From contig CADAOF010000017.1 in the NCBI GenBank assembly GCA_902789555.1, forward strand, positions 1 through 39,075: DNA of 39,075 nucleotides. Reading direction: 5' to 3'. The notes under the pieces were generated by a model. That model searched no databases, was not told the DNA's origin, and worked only from the letters and a program-made list of their open reading frames with translations. The position numbers and the translations under genes are program-made. Position 1 is the first letter of the stretch. Every line of letters starts with the position of its first letter. Below are positions 7,161 through 15,403 of this stretch, one piece after another. Source of the DNA: an uncultured Lachnospiraceae bacterium. Lineage in GTDB: Bacteria; Bacillota; Clostridia; Lachnospirales; Lachnospiraceae.

Positions 7161-7685
7161 TTATTTCTTAAACTCTTCCTTCGCCTTGTCCGCCGCGTTC
7201 GCGGCCTTGTCCATGATATCGTTCGCGGCCTGCATGTCGGCTTCACCCACAAAACGGTAGCGGCAGCCGAAGAACAGCGAAACAACGATCAGGACCAGGA
7301 CGGTGAACCAGGAGGCAAACAGGATGATCAGCGCGACCCACAGCGGGATCTTGACCAGCGTCTCTCCGTTCCGGCAGATCGCGAGGAAGTTCCGGGAGAG
7401 CACATGCCAGATCTTTCCAAGGACTTCCTTGATCTTCTCTCCGGCGCTTTCGCCTTCCGCCGCGCCGCCCTGTCCGATCTTTTCCGTAACCGAAACATAC
7501 TGCGTCTGATCCTCGTATCTGGTCGAATACGTGCTGTTTTTCGGCGCCGCGGTCTTGCCGGCACGCTCCAGCATGATCATCGCGTCTAAGAGATCCCCGT
7601 TCGAAGCGTCGAGCGCCGCCTTGGCCTCCTCGTAGCTGACGCCTGCCTTCTGTACCAGTTTCTCAACTTTTTCAAAGTATTCCAT
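7161..7685 (-). CDS. UBA-like/DUF4342 membrane protein
   Basis: The protein has 174 residues. Residues about 1-42 (MEYFEKVEKLVQKAGVSYEE.. then ..ALDASNGDLLDAMIMLE) match the UBA/TS-N-type three-helix fold. A polar linker follows. The DUF4342-type segment (about 80-140) contains one strongly hydrophobic stretch (..VKIPLWVALIILFASWF..), and the C-terminal helix is Ala/Lys-rich. The biochemical role of the family is not established. ATG 7685 has AAGGAAATC upstream; longer starts lack one. It sits directly upstream of the response-regulator gene, which suggests a membrane function connected to that two-component system. Confidence 0.75.
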   Translation of the reverse strand: MEYFEKVEKLVQKAGVSYEEAKAALDASNGDLLDAMIMLERAGKTAAPKNSTYSTRYEDQTQYVSVTEKIGQGGAAEGESAGEKIKEVLGKIWHVLSRNFLAICRNGETLVKIPLWVALIILFASWFTVLVLIVVSLFFGCRYRFVGEADMQAANDIMDKAANAADKAKEEFKK

Positions 7686-7796
7686 TCTGATTTCCTTCCC
7701 CGGGCCGGCGGCCCGTTTGTTTTTTGTTGAGGCAAGCATAGCGCCCGAAGCTTAACGGGTCTTTTCGTTTAGATTAAAAACAGATGAATTTTCAAA

Positions 7797-7821
7797 AACC
7801 CCCGGCACGCGGCCGGGGGCT
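7797..7821 (-). terminator. Terminator after tctC
   Basis: On the complementary strand CCCCCGGC-CGCGT-GCCGGGGG is followed by TTTTTG. It lies about 35 nt after the tctC stop codon and isolates the transporter from the two-component genes. Confidence 0.9.
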
Positions 7822-7856
7822 TTCTGCATTTCCTCATAAGAGGATCTCTGCATTAA

Positions 7857-8924
7857 TTATTTGCCGTACTTCGAAGCATCGACATCCCAGCCGATCTGCG
7901 GAGCCAGTTCGATAAGGGTGCTTTCAACGCCATCGATGAACTTGTTGAAGTCATCACCGAACAGCATGTTGATGCCCATGCCCTTTTCAGCAGCATCTTT
8001 CTGGAAGTCAGGATCGGCCTGAGCCTTCTTCAGAGCGTCGACAATGATCTGCAGGACAGCGGGATCCAGCGCCTTGCAGGCAACCAGACCACGGTCAGAG
8101 GAGCTGTAGAGGCCCTTCAGTTCGGCGATGTTCAGGTCGTCGATCAGGGGGGCGTTCGGCATCAGGACCTGCTTGTTGGCATCGAAGATCGCCAGCACGC
8201 GGACAGAGTCGGTCTGACCGGTGGATTCGTAGGTCTTGAAGTAGTTGGAGACGTTGCAGGCCTGCGCATCGGCTTCCTTGTTCAGCAGAGCGTTCTTCGC
8301 TTCACCGTCGTTCTCGTTGCCGCCGGGGATCAGGGTGTCGATTTTCAGTCTGGAGTTGATCTGACGGATCAGCACGTCGTCATCGGAGCCGGGGCCGCCG
8401 CCGGTGGAGATGGTCAGCTTCTTGCCGCCCTTGGCAGCATCAAGCAGATCCTGCAGGGTCTTGTAAGGGCTGTCTTCTCTGACAACGATGATGCCCGGGT
8501 CGTGGACGATGTCCGCGATGTTGGTGAAGTCACGGTAGCTGACGGTGTTCTTCTTGGAAGGATCCAGATAGCCGCCGACCTGGCCGGGATAGTTCGCGAA
8601 GCCAAGGGTGTAGCCATCGCCTTTTGCCGCAAGGATCTGGTTGTAGCCGACCCAGTTTGCGCCGCCTTCAACGTTCTGAACGGTGACTTCAACGTTAAGG
8701 TACTTCTTCAGGTAGTCAGCAGTCAGACGGGCAGAAAGGTCCATGGCACCGCCGGCCTTGAACGGGACGATGATGTCGATGTTGCCCTTAGGCCATGCAG
8801 CCTGGGGAGCTGCAGTGCTTTCACCGGGCTTGGGGGCTTCGGTGCTGGCGGGAGTCTTCGAACCGCAGGCAGCAAGGCTGAGAACCATGGCCAGCGAAAG
8901 AAGAATCGCAACAAGTTTCTTCAT
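7857..8924 (-). CDS. tctC: Tripartite tricarboxylate transporter substrate-binding lipoprotein (TctC/BugT family)
   Basis: The protein has 355 residues. A lipoprotein signal peptide (MKKLVAILLSLAMVLSLAAC) places the lipid-attached Cys at residue 20. A Ser/Pro-rich tether follows, then the Bug-type two-lobe binding domain (..WPKGNIDIIVPFKAGGAMD.., ..ISTGGGPGSDDD..). It should capture a carboxylate outside the membrane and hand it to TctA/TctB. The usual second Bug-fold motif region is present, so the domain appears complete. It is the last gene of the tctB-tctA-tctC order but has its own promoter in the 117-bp gap after tctA, matching the need for excess binding protein. Substrate is not readable from sequence. 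Confidence 0.92.
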   Translation of the reverse strand: MKKLVAILLSLAMVLSLAACGSKTPASTEAPKPGESTAAPQAAWPKGNIDIIVPFKAGGAMDLSARLTADYLKKYLNVEVTVQNVEGGANWVGYNQILAAKGDGYTLGFANYPGQVGGYLDPSKKNTVSYRDFTNIADIVHDPGIIVVREDSPYKTLQDLLDAAKGGKKLTISTGGGPGSDDDVLIRQINSRLKIDTLIPGGNENDGEAKNALLNKEADAQACNVSNYFKTYESTGQTDSVRVLAIFDANKQVLMPNAPLIDDLNIAELKGLYSSSDRGLVACKALDPAVLQIIVDALKKAQADPDFQKDAAEKGMGINMLFGDDFNKFIDGVESTLIELAPQIGWDVDASKYGK

Positions 8925-8982
8925 TTTGTTTCCTCCTAAAAAATTTTTTTATGGGTTGTCACGTTTGGGGACTTTCCCCTAT

Positions 8983-9010
8983 AGTATACGCTTATCACCC
9001 AAAAATGCAA
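8983..9010 (-). promoter_or_regulatory. Internal promoter for tctC
   Basis: On the complementary strand TTGCAT (9010-9005), a 16-nt spacer and TATACT (8988-8983) lie in the tctA-tctC gap, about 60 nt before the tctC start. Confidence 0.6.
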
Positions 9011-9041
9011 GTTTTTTCGATCCGGAGCCTCTGCTGCGGGA

Positions 9042-10577
9042 TCAGTCGTCTTCCGCGGCATCGATCTTGCCGTGTTTCTTCTGGTAGCTGCTGCTGATTG
9101 TCTTCGAAAGCAGCGGGGCAAAAAGCGCCAGGACGATCAGAATGATCAGAACGATGCTGATCGGACGGGTAGGAATGTACTGCCAGAAGGTCATATCGTT
9201 CTTCATGGCGATACGGGTGCCCTGATACATGTATTTATCGGACATCGGTCCCAGGATCAGCGCCAGAACGATCGGTGCGGTCGGGACGCCGTACTTACGG
9301 AATACAAAGCCGATAAAGCCGAAGATGATCGCGATCCATACGTCCGCGAAGTTGCGGGACGACGCATAGGAGCCAAGCAGGGAAAGCACCGCGATGCAGG
9401 GGATCAGGAGCGGGATCGGGACCTTGGAAACCTGCGTCAGATAACGGCCGGCAGCCCAGCCGACGAGGCCCATGAGGATGTTCGCCGCCAGGAAGCCAAG
9501 GATGACGCAGTAGGTGATGTCTGCATATTTGCTGAACAGTTCGAAGCCCGGAGCCAGGCCGTGAATGGTCAGACCGCCCATCAGGACGGCAGCCGTGGAG
9601 CTGCCGGGGATACCGAGGGTCAGCAGCGGGATCAGCGCGCCGCCGGTAACCGCGTTGTTCGCGGATTCGGGCGCCGCAACGCCTTCCACGATACCGGTAC
9701 CGAACAGCTCAGGATGCTTGGACTGGTTCTTCGCGAGGTTCAGGCCTACCCAGGAGGCAATGTCGCCGCCCGCGCCGGGCAGAATGCCGATGAACACGCC
9801 GACGACGGAGCATTCCAGAATCAGCGGGATCAGACGGACGAATTCCCTGCCGGTCGGCAGGAAACGGCCTGCGATCTTCGCAACTTCTTTCTTCTCCGGT
9901 GCCTTGCCGCGTTCATCTGCCTGGATCATGACCTGGGAGATCGAGAACAGACCGATCATGGCAGGGATCAGGTTGATGCCGCCCAGCAGGCCGGGGATAC
10001 CGAAGGTATAGCGGGAGGATCCGTCGGCAGCCAGACCGATCAAACCTACCGTCAGGCCGAAGAAGCCGGCCAGCAGGCCCTTGACCATGTTGTCGGCCGC
10101 AAGGGACGCGATCAGGGTCAGGCCGAACACGGCGATCAGGAAGTATTCGGTGGAACCGAAGTTCAGGGACAGGCGGGCCAGAGGCGGCGCAATGAGCAGC
10201 AGCGCAATGGCACTGATGACGCCGCCGATAACGGACGAAGTCGTCGAAATACCGATAGCGTGCAGCGATTCGCCCTTCTGGGCCATGGGATAACCGTCAA
10301 GGCAGGTCGCTGCTGAAGACGGGGTGCCGGGCGTATGAATCAGAATGGCGGAAATGGAACCGCCGTACACTGCGGAAGTGTAAATGGCAGCCAGCATCAG
10401 GATGGCGGCCGAAGGACGCATGCCGTAGGTGACGGGGATCAGCAGAGCGATACCCATGGTAGCAGACAGACCCGGCAGAGCGCCGATGATCATGCCGCCG
10501 ACAACACCGATTAACAGACCGAGAGCAGAGGACCAGGTGAACAGTTCGTTGATTGCACCTTGCATATTTTCAAACAT
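9042..10577 (-). CDS. tctA: Tripartite tricarboxylate transporter large membrane subunit
   Basis: The protein has 511 residues, about 12 transmembrane helices. The characteristic TctA motif GxLPGLSATMGIALLIP-type sequence is present near residues 32-48, along with ..GGSISAILIHTPGTPSSAAT.. and the symmetrical second-half motif ..GILPGAGGDIASWVGLNLAK... TctA forms the channel part of the secondary, proton- or sodium-driven TTT system. It is preceded by tctB by only 15 nt and followed by tctC. Full length for the family. Substrates of relatives include citrate, tartrate, other dicarboxylates and sulfolactate. Confidence 0.95.
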   Translation of the reverse strand: MFENMQGAINELFTWSSALGLLIGVVGGMIIGALPGLSATMGIALLIPVTYGMRPSAAILMLAAIYTSAVYGGSISAILIHTPGTPSSAATCLDGYPMAQKGESLHAIGISTTSSVIGGVISAIALLLIAPPLARLSLNFGSTEYFLIAVFGLTLIASLAADNMVKGLLAGFFGLTVGLIGLAADGSSRYTFGIPGLLGGINLIPAMIGLFSISQVMIQADERGKAPEKKEVAKIAGRFLPTGREFVRLIPLILECSVVGVFIGILPGAGGDIASWVGLNLAKNQSKHPELFGTGIVEGVAAPESANNAVTGGALIPLLTLGIPGSSTAAVLMGGLTIHGLAPGFELFSKYADITYCVILGFLAANILMGLVGWAAGRYLTQVSKVPIPLLIPCIAVLSLLGSYASSRNFADVWIAIIFGFIGFVFRKYGVPTAPIVLALILGPMSDKYMYQGTRIAMKNDMTFWQYIPTRPISIVLIILIVLALFAPLLSKTISSSYQKKHGKIDAAEDD

Positions 10578-10592
10578 AGCTTTCCTCCCTCC

Positions 10593-11057
10593 TTAATACA
10601 GAAAACGAAGGAACTCCATGAAGTCCCCTCCCTTGGGCAGGCTGACCTTCAGCGAGTACACGAACAGTACCCAGATGAAAAGGTTCATTCCAACGGTAAC
10701 ACAGATCATCGGAAGCGGGCGTTTATATCCCATGAAGATCATCGCCGCAGGCATGAACAGCAGAGTCGCCGGGAAAAAGCCTATTACCGTCATTAAGTAA
10801 GCATAGGCAACAACAAGGACGAACATGATCAGGGGATTCTTGAATTCCTTGATCGTGACCTCTTTGCCGGCCGGTTTTTTTGCATTGATCAGCGAAATGA
10901 CGCACAGAAGAACGCTCATGAGAATGAACAGCGCCAGAACGAAACGAGAGAACTGTTTGGATTCATCCGAAAATTCTGCCGTCTGCACCCACATGAACAC
11001 GCCCAGTGCGGTCATGACCAAGCCGATCACAAGATCTTGAATTCTTGTTTTGTGCAT
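10593..11057 (-). CDS. tctB: Tripartite tricarboxylate transporter small membrane subunit
   Basis: The protein has 154 residues with four predicted transmembrane helices, matching the TctB family in length and topology (..DLVIGLVMTALGVFMWV.. at the N-terminus, ..VSLPKGGDFMEFL.. near the end). TctB partners TctA in the membrane. Its start is preceded by a strong ribosome site (GAAGGAGAAGTA). It is the first gene after the promoter at 11193-11221, so the transporter transcript begins here. Confidence 0.88.
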   Translation of the reverse strand: MHKTRIQDLVIGLVMTALGVFMWVQTAEFSDESKQFSRFVLALFILMSVLLCVISLINAKKPAGKEVTIKEFKNPLIMFVLVVAYAYLMTVIGFFPATLLFMPAAMIFMGYKRPLPMICVTVGMNLFIWVLFVYSLKVSLPKGGDFMEFLRFLY

Positions 11058-11192
11058 TACTTCTCCTTCCTCTCCTTAGCTTGAAAAGCTGCTGCATGAT
11101 CAACTTTCCGCGGCGAAAAAAACTGCAGCCGTAAACGTATTCGGCTAATAATCTTAAGAATTCCGACACGGAAAATTAAAAATGCACAGTTA

Positions 11193-11221
11193 ATGATATA
11201 TCAATTTCCTAATGATGTCAA
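11193..11221 (-). promoter_or_regulatory. Promoter of tctB-tctA-tctC
   Basis: On the complementary strand TTGACA (11221-11216), a 17-nt spacer and TATCAT (11198-11193). The 5' leader is about 130 nt and contains GC-rich potential pairing, which leaves room for regulator binding. Confidence 0.82.
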
Positions 11222-11308
11222 GCGTTTTGGGCAGCCATATTTGCCCTTTCATCCTGCGTTTTCCGGCTTTTTTCCGCTTCTTTTTCCGGCGTCCGGCCGA
11301 ATCCGGAC

Positions 11309-11337
11309 TTGTGCTTTTCGGGGCGCTGCTGTATACT
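11309..11337 (+). promoter_or_regulatory. Promoter of the YcxB-like gene
   Basis: TTGTGC (11309-11314), 17-nt spacer, TATACT (11332-11337), 30 nt before ATG 11368. It is divergent from the tct promoter about 90 bp away. Confidence 0.65.
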
Positions 11338-11367
11338 TTTTCTGATTCCATAAAAGCGAGGCAGACC

Positions 11368-12465
11368 ATGTTCCGATATACCGTGACCAAAGACGATTTT
11401 ACCGAGATGTCCGTCCATCTGATGAAGCAGAAAAGTGCGAAAACTTCCTCGAAGATCAAGCTCGTGCTCTTCACCGTCGTGCAGATGGCCGTCATTGCCT
11501 GGCTGATCGTCACCGGGAAGAATGTTTCGCCGACCATCCGCGTGCTGATGGGTATCGCATCCCTCATCTGGGCCGGCCAGACCGTCTTTTCCTACGGCTG
11601 CTACAAGGCGCGCGCGAAAATGATGCTCACGAACCAGGCTGACAACGATAAGAGCGGCGATTTCTGGAAGGAACACCGTCTTCAGCTGCAGAGAAATAAG
11701 GTCAGTATCTCCTACGGCGGCAAAAACGCCTCCATCGAATGCGCGCAGATCACCGGGACGAAGGAGACCGAGAATCTTACTCTTCTCATGAGCGGAAACG
11801 GCATTTTCGAGATCGTGCCGAAGAGCGTGTCGAAACGGGAAGATTTCAAGGCTTTTCTGGAGGAGATCAAAAGTGCTGCAGCCCGCAGGCTGAAAGAAGC
11901 GCAGGAAAAACAGCGCCGGAGCGCCCTGGACAACGCCGTATTTAAGGAATACCTGCCGCTTTCCGAAGAGGAAGTCGTCCGCGAGCTCGTCCGCATGAAG
12001 CGCCTGAGCCTCCTGACCGCCGCCGGCTGGTCCAAAGTCACGGTTCTCGTCCTGCTGATCCCGCTGCTGATCCTCGGCCTCAGTATTTTTTACGGCAATA
12101 CGCTGTATATCCTCTTCGCTGCCCTGTTTTTCCTGCTGACCAACGCCGGAACGCTGATGATCTTCACGCCGCTCTATAAGAACGTGGTAAAAAAGCAGCT
12201 CCAGCCGGCCGGCGAGGAAGGATATCTCCTGACCGTCGCTGAAGGGACCGTCAACCTGTTCACGCGCGAATACCATCACCGCTTTGAGCTCGATAAGCTC
12301 CGCAAGGTCATGGAAGACAAGGACGGCACCCTGTACCTGTTTTTCCCGGACCAGCAGATGGTCTTCGTTCCCGCTTCGGTCAGCAAGGAATTCAAGACGG
12401 CCGTGAACAGGCGCCGGAGCCTTACGGAGATCACCGGGAATCAGGAAAAGAAAGAAAAACCGTAA
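11368..12465 (+). CDS. YcxB-like membrane protein, duplicated architecture
   Basis: The protein has 365 residues from ATG 11368, which follows GCGAGG; the longer frame to 11212 would cover the promoter. It appears to be built of two similar halves. Each half has a pair of transmembrane helices (about 29-48 and 57-72, then about 210-232 and 238-257) followed by a cytosolic beta-rich segment of the YcxB type (..LQRNKVSISYGGKNASIECAQI.., then ..GTVNLFTREYHHRFELDKL..). The function of the family is unknown. The protein is divergent from the tct transporter genes and ends at its own terminator. I would treat it as a two-repeat YcxB-like protein. Confidence 0.65.
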   Translation: MFRYTVTKDDFTEMSVHLMKQKSAKTSSKIKLVLFTVVQMAVIAWLIVTGKNVSPTIRVLMGIASLIWAGQTVFSYGCYKARAKMMLTNQADNDKSGDFWKEHRLQLQRNKVSISYGGKNASIECAQITGTKETENLTLLMSGNGIFEIVPKSVSKREDFKAFLEEIKSAAARRLKEAQEKQRRSALDNAVFKEYLPLSEEEVVRELVRMKRLSLLTAAGWSKVTVLVLLIPLLILGLSIFYGNTLYILFAALFFLLTNAGTLMIFTPLYKNVVKKQLQPAGEEGYLLTVAEGTVNLFTREYHHRFELDKLRKVMEDKDGTLYLFFPDQQMVFVPASVSKEFKTAVNRRRSLTEITGNQEKKEKP

Positions 12466-12491
12466 GTTTTACCGGGCAAACATAAAAGCGA

Positions 12492-12514
12492 AAGGCGGCC
12501 GCGAAGGCCGCCTT
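12492..12514 (+). terminator. Terminator shared by YcxB-like gene and uxaA large subunit gene
   Basis: AAGGCGGCC-GCGAA-GGCCGCCTT followed by TTCC. The two neighbouring genes converge here, and the stem reads as a terminator from both sides (the opposite strand has the CTTTCGCTTTT tail). Confidence 0.85.
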
Positions 12515-12555
12515 TTCCGTTCCTCATGTTCCTGCTCACCGCAGGACGTTCCTCC

Positions 12556-13770
12556 TCATTCGCCGCAGCTCATCCGGAATTCGTCCGGCAGATGGTAGCC
12601 GTGGCGCCTGCCGATGCAGAAGAGCTCGTCGCCGCCGATCTTTTCCGCCGTCGTCATTTCCTCGCCGTTCGCGATCCGGAGGACCTGTTCAAAAAGGCGC
12701 GCGCCGGTCTCCTCGACCGTGTCGCCCTTCTGAATGATCCCGCTCGCGTCGAAATCGAAGTTTTCCTGCATGTGCGCATAGGTCTTGTAGTTGCCCGTCA
12801 CCTTGACGACCGGGGCCAGCGGATGGCCTGTCGGGTTGCCGCGCCCGGTGGTGAAAGCCACGATCTGCGCGCCGCAGCCGATCATGCCGGTCACGACCTC
12901 GCCGTCATGGCTCTCGTAATCCATGAGGAAAAGGCCGTGCTTGCCCTTTTCAGGTGCCGTCGCGTACTGGAGCACGTCCACGATGGGCGAGGTGCCGGAC
13001 TTGTGCACGCCGCCGAGGGCCTTTTCCACGACACTCGAGACGCCGCCGGCAAAGTTCCCGGGGGAAATGAGCTCGTTCCGGTTCTCGCCGAGACCGGTGT
13101 CGCGGCTCTTTTTCAGCAGATCCTCGATCTCATGAACAGCGGTGTAGACCTTTTTCGCGACTTCGGGGCTGACCGCGCGCCTTGCGAGCATGTCTTCGGT
13201 CCCGAGAAGTTCGTTCAGTTCGCTCAGGATCCCGCTGCCGCCTTCCGCGACCACCCGGTCGACCATGTTGCCGACCGCCGGATTGGCCGCAAGGCCGCTC
13301 GTCGCGTCGGTGCCGCCGCATTTGGTTGCGATGATGAGTTCGGAAACGTCGCAGGGCTCGCGCTTCATCGCGTCCACCTGCGCCTTCAGACTTTTCGCGA
13401 GTTCGATGCCGCGCGCGACCGTATTGGTCGTCCCGCCTTCCTCCTGAATGATGAGGTGAGCTGCAGGCTTGCCGTTTTCGACGGCCGCTTCATAGAGTTC
13501 CTGCGAGGGAAAGCGCTCGCAGCCGAGGCCGATCACGAGGACCGCACCCACGTTCGGATGGCAGGCCATGGCCTTCAGCGTTCTTGCCGTCAGTTCCAGG
13601 TCGAGGCCGACCTGCGCGCAGCCGACCGGATGCCGGAGCGCCACGGCGCCGGGCACGGCCGCTGCAATGCGTTCGACCGTTTTGTTCGCGCAGAAAACGG
13701 AGGGGATGATTGCCAGATAGTTGCGCACGCCGACCCGTCCGTCGGGGCGCCGGTAACCCATGAATTTCAT
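12556..13770 (-). CDS. UxaA-family lyase large subunit (altronate/galactarate dehydratase or sulfolactate sulfo-lyase type)
   Basis: The protein has 404 residues from ATG 13770 (AAGGTGTGAG upstream). The family signature begins MKFMGYRRPDGRVGVRNYLA. Conserved Cys-containing segments (HPVGCAQVG, GLGCE, ATKCGGTDATSGLAANPA, IGCGAQ) match the metal-dependent C-terminal domain of UxaA/GarD. The second subunit is encoded 1 nt upstream as a separate SAF-domain protein. In such split enzymes the complex removes water from an aldonate or aldarate, or sulfite from (R)-sulfolactate (SuyAB). The neighbouring TTT transporter and 2-hydroxyacid dehydrogenase fit either. The specific substrate is undecided. 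Confidence 0.88.
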   Translation of the reverse strand: MKFMGYRRPDGRVGVRNYLAIIPSVFCANKTVERIAAAVPGAVALRHPVGCAQVGLDLELTARTLKAMACHPNVGAVLVIGLGCERFPSQELYEAAVENGKPAAHLIIQEEGGTTNTVARGIELAKSLKAQVDAMKREPCDVSELIIATKCGGTDATSGLAANPAVGNMVDRVVAEGGSGILSELNELLGTEDMLARRAVSPEVAKKVYTAVHEIEDLLKKSRDTGLGENRNELISPGNFAGGVSSVVEKALGGVHKSGTSPIVDVLQYATAPEKGKHGLFLMDYESHDGEVVTGMIGCGAQIVAFTTGRGNPTGHPLAPVVKVTGNYKTYAHMQENFDFDASGIIQKGDTVEETGARLFEQVLRIANGEEMTTAEKIGGDELFCIGRRHGYHLPDEFRMSCGE

Positions 13771-13771
13771 C

Positions 13772-14041
13772 TCACACCTTCCCTCTGTCGCAGCCCATGT
13801 TGTGGTTATGGATCCAGGTGCCGACGGGAGCATCCGTCAGCATATAGCCGATCTCCTCGCGGTACTTGATCACCGGATCGCCTTTTTTCAGCGGTACTAC
13901 ACTGACTTTGTGGGCAAATTCCACGTCTTCCAGGAGCTCCACCCGGCCGCGGGGCGTCTCGATGACGTCGCCTTTCTGCGCGTCCTCCAGGACCATGGCG
14001 ACCGAATCCTCCGGGAAGATCATCATGCTTCTTCTTAACAT
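13772..14041 (-). CDS. UxaA-family SAF-domain small subunit
   Basis: The protein has 89 residues and consists almost entirely of a SAF domain. It contains the diagnostic ..FAHKVSVVPLKKGDPVIKY.. and ..VGTWIHNHNM.. motifs found at the N-terminus of altronate dehydratase and in SuyA. ATG 14041 follows GAGGG with 7-nt spacing; the longer frame runs through the terminator at 14062-14089 and is unlikely. It is separated by 1 nt from the large-subunit gene, so equal synthesis of the two chains is expected. Confidence 0.88.
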   Translation of the reverse strand: MLRRSMMIFPEDSVAMVLEDAQKGDVIETPRGRVELLEDVEFAHKVSVVPLKKGDPVIKYREEIGYMLTDAPVGTWIHNHNMGCDRGKV

Positions 14042-14061
14042 AATAAAACCCTCATCTGCGG

Positions 14062-14089
14062 AAAATGCCGTCCCGAAGGGCGGCATTTT
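14062..14089 (-). terminator. Terminator after the 2-hydroxyacid dehydrogenase gene
   Basis: AAAATGCCG and CGGCATTTT form a perfect 9-bp stem, with CCC-TTCG-GGG-like extension on the complementary strand. It stands 20 nt after the dehydrogenase stop. Together with the lack of an obvious new promoter, it makes expression of the SAF/UxaA pair dependent on read-through or a weak promoter. Confidence 0.85.
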
Positions 14090-14109
14090 CCTATTATTAT
14101 CCGATCATC

Positions 14110-15195
14110 TTACTCGTCAAGGGTCTTGCCGTAGTAAGGCAGCTGCTCGTCAAAGCACTTGCCGCCGTTCTTCACCCATTCGATCACGTGGTTCAGCGCT
14201 TCGTGAGCCTTGGTGGACGCGGCCACGTCGGAGTTGAAGCCCTGGTGCGGCTGGACGTAGATGTTGCCGGTCCGCTCGCGGGCGATCTTCAGCATTTCCA
14301 GGCCGGCCTTGACATCCTCGTTCACCGGCTCCTCGCCGTGCAGCGCCGCGGAAAATTCCGCTTCGTTGCCGAACACGTCCACGCCGATGCCGGCGATGTG
14401 GCCTTCCTTGTAGAGTTTCATGAGGCCGGCTTCCGGAGCGATCTCGCCGCGGGTGACGTTCACGAAGATCAGGCCGGGTTTGGTCTTGCGGAGGGTCTCT
14501 TCATTGAAGTAGCCGACGTTGTAGTACACGCTCTCCGGATCGCGGGTCAGGTTCATCAGGTTAACGATGATGTCGCTGGTCGCAAGAGCTTCTTCCTTGC
14601 TGACGAACTTCACGGAGTCGCCGTAGAGCTTGGAAAGGGTCTTTTCGCGGATATCCACGCCCTGTACGGTCAGGCCGCAGCCCTTAAGCAGTTCATAGGC
14701 GCGCTTGCCGATCTTGCCGACGCCGAACACGGTGGCAATGCGGTTCTCGTTCATTTCCATGAAGGAATCGACTTTCGAACGCTCGAAGGTCTGAGCGGCG
14801 ACGGTATAGTGATTCAGGAGGCCGCAGGCTGCGTAGACGAACTTGACGGCGGTCTGCGCCACCGCGTTCACGCAGTACAGACGGAGCGAGGTGATGTTGG
14901 CCACGTCCGCCAAATGTTCAAAGTGGTCGTAGCCCGCGCTGCGGGTGATGACGCTCTTCTTGACGCCGGTGTGCAGGTATTCTTCCGGCAGTTTGGAGTG
15001 GGTCTTGGTGGAGATCAGGTCCGGCAGTTCCAGGTCGGGATGTTCCGACATGTAGTGCTGCAGGTTGTCCGGGGTGATCAGGGACGTCCAGCCCTTGGGA
15101 AGCAGGCCCTTTTCGATCGCCGCATCGGTTTCTTCTTTCAGGTGGTCCAGCTCCGCGCCGAGCGCCTCAAAATAACAGATATCGTACTTTGCCAT
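14110..15195 (-). CDS. D-2-hydroxyacid dehydrogenase (NAD-dependent)
   Basis: The protein has 361 residues. The catalytic/N-terminal region is followed by a Rossmann domain with GVGKIGKRAYELL (about 166-178) and the NAD-preferring Asp (..VQGVDIR..). The substrate-binding Arg is in ..VNVTRGEIA.. and the catalytic His in ..VQPHQGFNSDVAA... The family interconverts 2-oxo and D-2-hydroxy acids (lactate, glycerate, others). The protein is longer than D-lactate dehydrogenase (about 330), with an extension before the last motif. A strong promoter precedes it. Adjacent UxaA-type lyase and carboxylate transporter genes suggest it acts on the same imported acid or its keto product. Confidence 0.88.
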   Translation of the reverse strand: MAKYDICYFEALGAELDHLKEETDAAIEKGLLPKGWTSLITPDNLQHYMSEHPDLELPDLISTKTHSKLPEEYLHTGVKKSVITRSAGYDHFEHLADVANITSLRLYCVNAVAQTAVKFVYAACGLLNHYTVAAQTFERSKVDSFMEMNENRIATVFGVGKIGKRAYELLKGCGLTVQGVDIREKTLSKLYGDSVKFVSKEEALATSDIIVNLMNLTRDPESVYYNVGYFNEETLRKTKPGLIFVNVTRGEIAPEAGLMKLYKEGHIAGIGVDVFGNEAEFSAALHGEEPVNEDVKAGLEMLKIARERTGNIYVQPHQGFNSDVAASTKAHEALNHVIEWVKNGGKCFDEQLPYYGKTLDE

Positions 15196-15263
15196 GTGTG
15201 CCCTCCTATAGCATATGTCTTATATGTAACATTGCATAAAATAAATAACTGCAGTCCAAACCC

Positions 15264-15292
15264 ATCTTAGCAAGGGAAAAACGCCTTGTCAA
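15264..15292 (-). promoter_or_regulatory. Promoter of the 2-hydroxyacid dehydrogenase gene
   Basis: On the complementary strand TTGACA (15292-15287), 17-nt spacer, TAAGAT (15269-15264), about 70 nt before the start codon. Confidence 0.8.
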
Positions 15293-15305
15293 CAACGGAT
15301 TTTTT

Positions 15306-15401
15306 TCAAACGCTCGCTGCCTCGAGCAAACTTTCTCAGCTCCGGTCCGCTTCGCTTCCAAGTCGCTTCGAAAGTTCACTTCGGGCGCACTCGCTGTTTG
15401 A
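15306..15401 (-). repeat. Large imperfect inverted repeat after the EamA gene
   Basis: Outer arms TCAAACGCTCGCTGC (15306-15320) and GCACTCGCTGTTTGA (15387-15401) pair with few mismatches. Inner arms AAACTTTC (15328-15335) and GAAAGTTC (15370-15377) extend the stem. The right arm starts almost at the EamA stop codon and the left arm leads into a T-rich stretch on the minus strand reversed to A6-T. Composition differs from its surroundings, which suggests either a large terminator or a dispersed palindromic element (MITE/REP-like). Confidence 0.5.
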
Positions 15402-15403
15402 GA

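Noticed and set aside
9072-10316. Long plus-strand open frame opposite tctA
   Set aside because: Antisense shadow of a clearly coding high-G+C gene; composition (Asp/Arg/Gln-rich) and lack of a ribosome site show it is not a gene. The same applies to 14065-15270 (plus), 12526-13869 (plus), 31271-32398 (minus), 32173-33573 (minus) and 33652-35358 (minus).
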